A DNA stretch of 64,000 nt from Onchidella celtica (taxonomy: Eukaryota > Mollusca > Gastropoda > Systellommatophora > Onchidiidae): NCBI GenBank assembly GCA_963931925.1, contig OZ007569.1:42182021-42246020 (forward strand), written 5' to 3'. The notes under the pieces are model-generated. The model was not told the origin of the DNA and made no database searches. It was given only the letters and a program-made list of their open reading frames with translations. Shown piece after piece: positions 56,713-64,000 of this stretch (positions are counted from its first letter, which is position 1; each line of letters begins with the position of its first letter). Made by a program: the position numbers and the translations under genes.

Positions 56713-56796
56713 TTTATTACATTCATCGCTACTTCCACTGCTGCCATTTATTACATTCATCGCTACTTCCACTGCTGCCATTTATTACATTCATCC
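56713..56796. repeat. 35-bp tandem duplication
   Basis: The unit TTATTACATTCATCGCTACT... is present twice plus a partial third copy. Confidence 0.85.
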
Positions 56797-57156
56797 AATG
56801 GTTATCTTCCTTCGACTTGGGTCCACATAAATCAAAAGGAACCACTGCCTCTCAGCCCAAAGATACCTCTTCCCCCACCCCCAACTCCCAATCTTGTGGC
56901 TCCACATTGCACACCTATAGATGTATTGGAACCGGTATGCGGTGGTGTATGCTATGCCGTGAAATGTTGTAAAAATAAAGTAATATCGAAGTGACCTCTG
57001 TATATCCCCTCCCCTCCCCACCCCACCCCTTGCCTCGGTGGGGTATTGGAAAAAAACAAGATTGAGAGGAGAAGTGATGTTTACAGGCTTGAAGGTGATA
57101 GTTTTGAGGTAGTAAAGGGGGCAAAGATTTGACACTGTGATCTGACATACAACTTT

Positions 57157-57169
57157 CTTCTGTTTGCAG
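57157..57169 (+). other. Splice acceptor of the Prox coding exon
   Basis: CTTCTGTTTGCAG, with a pyrimidine-rich run just upstream. The exon starts with C at 57170. Confidence 0.7.
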
Positions 57170-57196
57170 CGCCCTCCGGAAGTGAGTACTGATAGG

Positions 57197-59554
57197 ATGC
57201 AGACTGCGTGTGCACCTGTGGACGCCTCACAGCTACTTCGGGACATTCTACAGAGCAAAGAGAAGTATCAAGGTCATCTCAGCGACAACAACAACAGCAG
57301 CGGGAGCAGCATCAAAGACATCTACACCTCGGACTGCAACTCTGAGATGATCTCACCCCTCTTGCACAGCAAATCTAGCGACATGGCGTATAACGACCGC
57401 GATAACGATAATGACTTAGATAACGACCACGAAAACGACGGCGACATCGACATAGCCACGGACAATAACTCTTGTCTGAACGATGGAGATCAATCGGATG
57501 ATCTTGATGAAAGATCTTTGGATGCTTCAGCACAGGAGGAAAACTTGAAAGGGGACGACCATGACGTCAATGTAGGAGACAGCAAGGAGGCCAAACGAGC
57601 CCATGTAGACAATATACTTACCAATATGAGGCAATCTCCCCTCCAGAATACAATGGACTCATCGGCCAGCGCTATGCCTGGTGACGTAAAACGTCAGAAA
57701 AGGAAACAGCCCCAGCCTCAGCAACACGAAAAGAGCAGCCTTCAGACGGAAGAGCTGGCCCTTCAGAAGCAGATTCAACAGCTGCAAGAACAGATGCAAG
57801 CCGTGAAAAGAAAACGGGAGGAAGATGTGTCTGTAAATGATGATGTCGATACTGACGACGGAGAGGACAGCAAACCGAGCAGTCCTCTGAGTGGGGAGTC
57901 CAAAAGGGCGAGGGTGGAACACATTCTGAGTAGCATGAGGTCATCCCCGCCAATGATGGACAACGGGTTTGACTACAACAGTGGCGTCTCACCAGGCAGC
58001 GAGAGCGGCAAGAAACAGAAGCGTAAACAAACTCAGCCGCAGCAACACGACAACAGCAAGTCTGATGTTAGAGAAGGAAGCAGTAAAGTAAAACCAGGCG
58101 AGCAGAATCAATCCTTCAGTTGTAAAAACGATGACGACATGGCTAATAATGAAGACAGTGTCAGTGACAATAACAACACCCCGGGTCTATTCGGACCCGA
58201 TTCCATATTTCGTCCAGCCTTTTATCGCGGGTTGGGAGACAAAGATTTGATCCCGCCGTTTCACAATGGGTTTGATCCAAATTTTTACAGAGAGAACATT
58301 ATCAGGCAAAGAGAACTTTTGTTCGGGATGAGACATGACTTTGACCCCATGGCAGCCTTGAGAAATGTGTCCAAGTCACTGCATGTGAGAGCGGAGCCAG
58401 GACACGTGTCAGAGATTCAGCCAAAGTTGCCTCCAACTGATCTGTCTAAAATTGCTAATGCTTTGAAAGCAGAACTTGCCCAGGCTGTCAACAAGGCAAT
58501 AGATAACGCTGTCAGTAAAGTGTTCAACGAGAAACATTCTGGGCCCAACAATACTGAATCTTCCCAAGCAGCTGAATCAAATACTCAACATCAGCAGCAA
58601 CAACAACAGGATAGACAGGAAAGACAGCAACATCAATCTCATCACCACCAACAACTACAACAACAGCAGCAACAACAACAACAACAGCAGAAGCATCAGC
58701 AATCTCCTAACCCATTTCCTCATTTCTTACATCAGCACCCACACCAGCTTCAGCAGCAGCAACAACAGCAACAACGTCATCACCAACAGCAGCAGCAACA
58801 ACAACAACAGCAACAACAATCCCATTCCCTCACTAGTCAGGTTTCGGAAAGAGAGGCCCTCAAAGAAACTGTAAATAATTCCCAGGGTGAGAAAAAACCC
58901 GAACTTATCGTGCCTTTCAGTGACCACCTTCATTTTCTAGAGAGATTTGGCAATAGACTTCATCAAGAAAAACTGAGCGCTTTCGAGCCATTACACAAGT
59001 CTGAGAGTGAGCTCATCACACCCCACACCGGTCCTTCAATGCCCTTCCACCCCCATTTTCCGTATTACCTCCCTACCCAAGTGTTGCCGCCCATGTACAC
59101 GGGGGAGCCTGAGCAAACCGAGGCGCTGCCTCTGATCGTGAGCACGCCTAAGAAGAAGCGCACCAAGGTCACGGACACCAGACTGAGCTCCCCGCGAGGG
59201 AAGCCAGCACTGCTGCAAGATAACACCCCCAGTTCCAGCATGGACCACACCGATGCCCAGCGCCACCTGGCTGCAGCTTTCCCTCATTTCTTACCTCCAG
59301 TCCTGCCGACCAGCGTAGCCATCACCAATCCTTCCCTCAGTCATTCCGACCTCTTGGCCCTGAGACTTCGAGAGGCCACGTTCGGGGATTCCCGGATCCC
59401 AAGTCCTCAGGATCAGTCGAGGGGATCCCCCCGCTCGCCGTCCGACTCGCAACACTTCATGAGCAAGCTGGACATGTTCGAGAGAAGCGGTATGAGCATG
59501 GCTGGTGATCTGATGGACGGGAGTCCTGGCAGTGGACACTTAATATCCTTTTGA
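57197..59554 (+). CDS. Prospero/Prox homeobox transcription factor, N-terminal coding exon
   Basis: Prospero/Prox proteins are nuclear transcription factors controlling neural, lens, gut and lymphatic differentiation in animals. The start is ATG 57197; the frame is open upstream only to the exon edge at 57170. Seen in order: acidic Asp/Asn region (about 60-130), KRAHVDNILTNMRQSP (about 134) and KRARVEHILSSMRSSP (about 236), each followed by a basic (R/K)QKRKQ.QPQQH block (about 165 and 272). Next come an LSKIANALKAELAQAVNKAI helix (about 416) and Gln/His tracts (about 466-545). Last comes the conserved EALPLIV...KKKRTKVTDTRLSSPR stretch (about 640-668). These motif types match Prox1. The DNA-binding homeo-Prospero domain is absent and must lie downstream. 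The frame stops at 59552-59554, but the exon probably ends earlier at a donor, best candidate GCG|GTATGAG (GT at 59490). Confidence 0.9.
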   Translation: MQTACAPVDASQLLRDILQSKEKYQGHLSDNNNSSGSSIKDIYTSDCNSEMISPLLHSKSSDMAYNDRDNDNDLDNDHENDGDIDIATDNNSCLNDGDQSDDLDERSLDASAQEENLKGDDHDVNVGDSKEAKRAHVDNILTNMRQSPLQNTMDSSASAMPGDVKRQKRKQPQPQQHEKSSLQTEELALQKQIQQLQEQMQAVKRKREEDVSVNDDVDTDDGEDSKPSSPLSGESKRARVEHILSSMRSSPPMMDNGFDYNSGVSPGSESGKKQKRKQTQPQQHDNSKSDVREGSSKVKPGEQNQSFSCKNDDDMANNEDSVSDNNNTPGLFGPDSIFRPAFYRGLGDKDLIPPFHNGFDPNFYRENIIRQRELLFGMRHDFDPMAALRNVSKSLHVRAEPGHVSEIQPKLPPTDLSKIANALKAELAQAVNKAIDNAVSKVFNEKHSGPNNTESSQAAESNTQHQQQQQQDRQERQQHQSHHHQQLQQQQQQQQQQQKHQQSPNPFPHFLHQHPHQLQQQQQQQQRHHQQQQQQQQQQQQSHSLTSQVSEREALKETVNNSQGEKKPELIVPFSDHLHFLERFGNRLHQEKLSAFEPLHKSESELITPHTGPSMPFHPHFPYYLPTQVLPPMYTGEPEQTEALPLIVSTPKKKRTKVTDTRLSSPRGKPALLQDNTPSSSMDHTDAQRHLAAAFPHFLPPVLPTSVAITNPSLSHSDLLALRLREATFGDSRIPSPQDQSRGSPRSPSDSQHFMSKLDMFERSGMSMAGDLMDGSPGSGHLISF
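58585..58820 (+). repeat. Coding CAG/CAA tract (poly-Gln/His)
   Basis: Three clusters of CAG and CAA codons mixed with CAT/CAC. The interrupted CAG/CAA pattern limits slippage. It lies within the Prox exon. Confidence 0.95.
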
Positions 59555-60070
59555 TAAATTTGGTCACTCTCCTCCTCCATTGGAGGTTTGAGACCGGGAG
59601 AGCAGATCTGGGGGTCGGGGATAAAATTTAATGAAAATATTGGCTGTAGGGGCAGAAGGGGGGGGGGGTGGGGGCTTAAAGAATATCTGTCTTTTAACAG
59701 CTTAAGTTTTTCCTTCGCTTAACCCTCTCCTACCCAACGCTGCACTGCAGCTTTGAAACCGTTGCCTGACCTAGTACCCAAAGCTCAGTACATCTGGAAC
59801 ACTTTTGAATTCGTCAGTAAATAATTTACTGAGACAAATATTTAAACATTTTTGCATAAATTTAAGCATTTTATATTAGTTTTACCAAATTCCATGTCTT
59901 TCTTTTCTTTGCTCTGGAAATCCTTCTAGCCTGGATATTAGAGGGAAATTTTTTTTTTTTTGTATTTTAGTCATTTGATGACAGTACCCCACCCCTCCCC
60001 TCTAGTGTGTGAAAGTGGGTTTGATGACTTCTAGTGTATATCAATGATTGTAGCGATAATTTCATATTGC

Positions 60071-60109
60071 GATGATGTGATGATGTGATGATGTGATGAT
60101 GTGATGATG
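60071..60109. repeat. (GATGATGT)n minisatellite
   Basis: Four perfect 8-bp units plus a partial fifth. Confidence 0.95.
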
Positions 60110-62019
60110 CTTTATGTGGTTGCCTGCTATTTCTTTCTTTCTTTTTATCTATCATTCTTTCAACATTTCCATTTTTAAAAAATTTGATTCAATCTCAATT
60201 TCCTGTCAAGTTTGTACATAGAACCAGTATGCATTTCTTCTGTCCCAAGAATTATAACATATTGATAACGACGATGATGATGATGACAATAACGTTTCGT
60301 ATTTTGTGATTGGACCCGGCGATAGATAGTGTGTAGATTATTATGACGCAAGATTTTTCATAATGTGCGAAATCTGTCTCACAATGCATGTACGTTTCAC
60401 CGAAGCGCAGGACCCCCCCCCCCCCCTCACCCCACACCCCCGCCCTTTTCCAACAAACCTCATCTATGACACACATGACTGTCGCCGAAGAGTAGAACAA
60501 TTATTGATTTTCTCAATCGTCACTTTTATCATCGCTTTGAGTACTCTTCGTCTCCTCGTCTGACTCTCTGCTCAGTAAGTCCTTCTTCTGGTCGGGTATT
60601 GAAAATATAATTTTTTCTCGTCTTTCTTATCCTTGGGATAAAAGTCAAGATGACCTCACCAGCAGCAACATGTCGGCCATCACCACTGACAGCATCATCT
60701 TACATTACACATTCAGTTGTTTTTAAAGGTCGGCATTTTGCACACCTGGATTTTTCTCAGGTTTTCTCACCTGTCTTTCTCTTACAAACTTTGTCTCAAA
60801 TTTCCCCCCTCGGTTTCATCTTCGTTCTGGGTTCTGGGCACAAAGACATTTCCCTCTGTCTGTTTGAATTAAAAAAAAAATAATAATAATAAAATTTTCT
60901 CTCATCTGATTTTTCACTCTCTGCAAAGCGAAAGTCTCATCAGCTAGCATCGGACAACCCAGCAAAACTTCCGGTTTGGCTATTATCGTTAGCGTCTTGA
61001 AAGAAAACCTTGTCACTTAAGAGCTCGTGAGATAATAAAATATTTATATTGCTCGCAGCGAGAACTGGAGACGCCACAGCGCGACGGAGCCGCTAATTGG
61101 AGGCTATTTTGGCGCACAGATCCAGGTTCATTCTGTAGCTCTATCCAGCAACGCGAAAGCGGACGAGTGAAGAAAATAGTTTGATGGGACGTGATATAAG
61201 AACGAATTCTTTGGCGAATGCGTGGGAAAAACAGACACTTTGATAAAATGTCTTCAAGTAATAAACTAAAAAAAAAAAAAAGAATTCAGATCAAGAACCG
61301 AAACAAATAATGTAAGCCTACGGAAACAAAAACAAAAAACCGAGCATACAATTATTATATCCATTACATTCTGAAAAAAAAATAAAAAAATTATTACATC
61401 CAACTCAACAATTTGGCCACGTGATTTGCCTGCGATGTTACGCAATTATTAGCTGGAAAGTGGGGAGAGGATGTCTTTGGGGCTGCTTTAGAGGGTGGGA
61501 TGAGGAATGAACCAGTTTTATTAATATTAATCTCTGGACATTGGAGAATTCTGAGGACGGTCATAGTGTAGCAATAATATATTCGTAACAAACAAACATT
61601 GCAGATCACTATAAATCACTGATTGTGGATGTTAAAAATTATAATGACGAAACCCGTTATTATAGTATTTCCAAAAAACAAACAAACAAAAAAACCCCGA
61701 CAACAACAAAAAACAACAAAGAGCAGTTGTACAGCTAGAAGTGTTGGACTTGGTAGTTTTTCGCAGCTCTTGTACAAATGTCTTTGTCCACTGTAGATGG
61801 AATCCGGAAGGAACAAAAAGAATTGTACTTGCATTGCAGTGCCGTACGAGAGAAAATGTTATGTGCATGAATAATTTACAGACTTGTAATTACCAATATG
61901 TGTAGTTCGTGGAGTAGTTAAACTGTCAGCTGTGCCTTGATAATTATAATCTGAGATTTGAGTTTAACACCCCCTCCCCTCCCCACACATGTACACTGCG
62001 AAAAATGAGAGAGAAAGAA

Positions 62020-62021
<2 letters not shown>

Positions 62022-62101
<80 letters not shown>
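62022..62101. repeat. (GA)n microsatellite
   Basis: About 80 bp of nearly pure GA. Confidence 0.97.
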
Positions 62102-62106
<5 letters not shown>

Positions 62107-63092
62107 CTGCCGTCCATAGGCTTATTGCAGAGCAATATTGATTATGAATGTTAATTTGACCTGATTAAGCGATGAATGATCGTAAAACAGCAAACATGTA
62201 GAGCAAGTTACGTCGTTTTGTGGGCCGTGGTATTGCTGAAAGTGTATCACTTATTTCTATTCTGTTTATGTGTTTAGAAGGGCGGAGATGTGGGGGGGGG
62301 GGGGGTCGTCGGGGTGAGTACAGCGTACATTTTGATGTGATTTAATGAAAAAGTGCAGCGAGTTGTTGAGTGGTCTATTTTCTGTTGCCTGGGCCACTTT
62401 AAAACCCAGCGGGGTAGGGAGAGGGATTATGTAACATTAGCTGAGACTTTTCAAAAGTGGACAAATACATCCTCACATTTTCCTCTGCGCCTGTCTTTTA
62501 TATCTCCTTTCTTCCTCTTTTTGATTCTAGCTTTTCCCTTCCATCGTTCTGTCATGATTGAAGAAACCATTTTACCTGCAACCTAATGTAGACCTTTGAA
62601 TCAGCCGTTTCAAATATTGCAATATCTAGTCGCTTCATATTTTCACTCTTTACCAAAGTCTCCCAGAACACAATCATCTACGTCGTTTTAATTACACCAA
62701 CGGGGACAATTTTTGCGTCTCTTCTCGGGCTAAGTGCTTCAAATTCAACAGGGCCTGGAAATACCGTTGGTTTCTCTGTGTTTATTTCTGTTCTGTAAGT
62801 ACATAAGAGAGCCGGAGATGCCACACCCTTCTTTCCTAAACCAAGAGGTCCATCTCAGAACTGTCCCAGTGCTCTTGTGATGAAAACTTCTTCCTGCTTG
62901 GCATCCTTCTGAAGTGGGCCTGTCTGCTCTTCGTTCTTCAAAACTTCTTGGTTAATGTCGGTCTCTTTTTCAACTATCCTAGACAAAGCCTTGCTTTGCC
63001 ATATATCAAATCCGGGAATAGCTTTATTGCACAGTTATGATATCTTTGGAGGATTGCACTTCCTGAATTCAGTCTGGGTTTTTTTTGTTAAG

Positions 63093-63178
63093 GTTTGTGA
63101 AGAAAGTGACAGCATTTGGAAAGGTCCGTGTTGTCGTTTGTGAAGAAAGTGACAGCATTTGGAAAGGTTCGTGTTGTC
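63093..63178. repeat. 43-bp tandem duplication
   Basis: The unit starting GTTTGTGAAGAAAGTGACAG occurs at 63093 and 63136 with a single base difference (GGTCCG against GGTTCG), indicating a recent duplication. Confidence 0.92.
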
Positions 63179-64000
63179 CAAATTCAGCTGTTGCGAGAGG
63201 GGGTGGAGGTGGGGAGACGGGGTGCTAGAGCCACCGATTTTGACCTAGAATGGTGAGTGGTCAGAGGGCGGTCAATTTTGTAGGAGATCAGGCGGGGGTA
63301 GGAGGGAGGGATGGGGGCGGGAGTGGGTGGGAGAAGGAAAGGGATTGTGTGTGGGAAGGAAGGAGATGCATGCATCAGTATACTTTCCAGAGTAGGTAGA
63401 TTTTCTACTAACAAAAATGATATCACCGCTTTTGTTCGGCAGGGACTGAAATATACAACACATTCCAAACATAATTTGCTTGCCCCCCCCCCCCCCCCCC
63501 CAAAGGTGAAAAACAACATTTACTTTAGCCAGCGACGGCATTGGAGAGTTTTTCTTTGTGCAGAGAAATATTTATGAAAGTATTCGGTTTGGCTTAGGAT
63601 CAGGGTCAGGATTTGGTTTGGCCACCAGCTGGTCACAGTAATCATTCTACGGCAGCATGGCTACAACAATCTTTTCGGAAATCGGCCAAATCTGGCCACA
63701 ATTAACCTGTAGTTCGCATTTTGGACTATGGCCACAACATGCGCTCTCCTTCCCCCTTAAATATTTATTATTACATTGCGTAACATCATATGGTAGCCGA
63801 GACGATCACAACCTGTGGATACACGGACTCTTCTTTCTCAGATCGATGAAGACATTCAGCCATCTCAGATCTGAATCTGCATAGACTTGATAATGAGGAG
63901 CATATTAATGGAAACATATGCTAATAATGATAATGACTGCAATAACTCAATTTCCAAGGAACGTGGATTCATATAATTAGTATTAACGGGGATATTAAAA

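Larger units (their letters stand above)
48649..57169 (+). other. Putative intron 1 of prospero/Prox
   Basis: Bounded by GT at 48649 and AG at 57168-57169 (pyrimidine tract CTTTCTTCTGTTTGCAG). It contains microsatellites, poly(G) runs (49700, 50003, 54941), a GTTAGG-rich tract (55075-55290), a tRNA-like fragment near 56030 and a 35-bp tandem duplication. No other exon was recognised. Confidence 0.4.
59490..64000 (+). other. Putative downstream intron of prospero/Prox
   Basis: No peptide resembling the homeo-Prospero domain appears in any frame. The region contains poly(G)/(C) runs (59658, 60415, 62292, 63484), an 8-bp GATGATGT minisatellite (60071-60109), a long GA run and a 43-bp tandem duplication. 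If the gene is intact, its remaining exons lie beyond the window. Confidence 0.5.

Noticed and set aside
56512..56994. 160-codon frame just before the Prox exon
   Set aside because: It spans a 35-bp tandem duplication and stops before the acceptor; the following exon is in a different reading context and no domain is visible.
57672..59539. Minus-strand frames opposite the Prox exon
   Set aside because: Shadows of the coding strand, including Leu tracts from the CAG/CAA repeats.
62022..62135. Ser/Leu-rich minus-strand frame
   Set aside because: Translation of the GA run.

Overview
This window is animal nuclear DNA. It has long intergenic and intronic stretches, many microsatellites and homopolymer runs, several transposon families, and one recognisable host developmental gene. 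The mixture of Helitrons, L2-like and RTE-like LINEs, a hAT-type MITE, a TTAA-flanked element and a prospero/Prox exon fits an invertebrate, most likely a lophotrochozoan such as a mollusc. The phylum is an inference, because nothing here is diagnostic by itself.

Layout. 1-11.1 kb: no supportable gene; simple repeats, a tRNA-like SINE fragment and two isolated strong splice-donor sequences. About 11.1-16.42 kb: an autonomous-type Helitron (N-terminal zinc-finger region, Rep/HUH domain, PIF1-type helicase) broken over three reading frames, with a good 3' hairpin-CTAG terminus. 16.4-24.4 kb: intergenic, with one 735-bp non-autonomous Helitron on the minus strand. 24.44-25.36 kb: TTAA-flanked element carrying an L2-like 3' tail. 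26.30-27.06 kb: hAT-type MITE with a perfect 8-bp target duplication. 27.9-28.1 kb: a short acidic ORF that may be the start of a piggyBac-like transposase. 30.71-31.24 kb: a second non-autonomous Helitron, inverted relative to the first.

31.74-40.60 kb is a four-level nest of mobile elements. An outer element with 22-bp perfect inverted ends contains an inner element with different inverted ends, eight copies of an 11-mer and a PHD-finger ORF. The inner element contains a 5'-truncated L2-like LINE. That LINE is split in its 3' UTR by a nearly complete RTE-like LINE with a 1043-codon ORF, flanked by a 12-bp target-site duplication.

40.6-47.6 kb is intergenic. 47.7-48.65 kb is a CpG-richer segment with CCAAT boxes, an E-box and a near-consensus splice donor. 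It is a good candidate for the promoter and non-coding first exon of the prospero/Prox gene, whose large first coding exon lies at 57.17-59.5 kb. That exon encodes the disordered N-terminal part of the protein, with two copies of a basic KRAxV(E/D)xIL motif block, glutamine/histidine tracts and the conserved KVTDTRLSSPR stretch. The homeo-Prospero DNA-binding domain is not in the window and must be encoded downstream of 64 kb. The rest, 59.6-64 kb, looks intronic.

The host gene and the mobile elements share no evident function. The most noteworthy structures are the nested transposon complex, the PHD-finger inner element, the internal duplication in the Prox protein, and a candidate upstream ORF created by splicing of the Prox leader.
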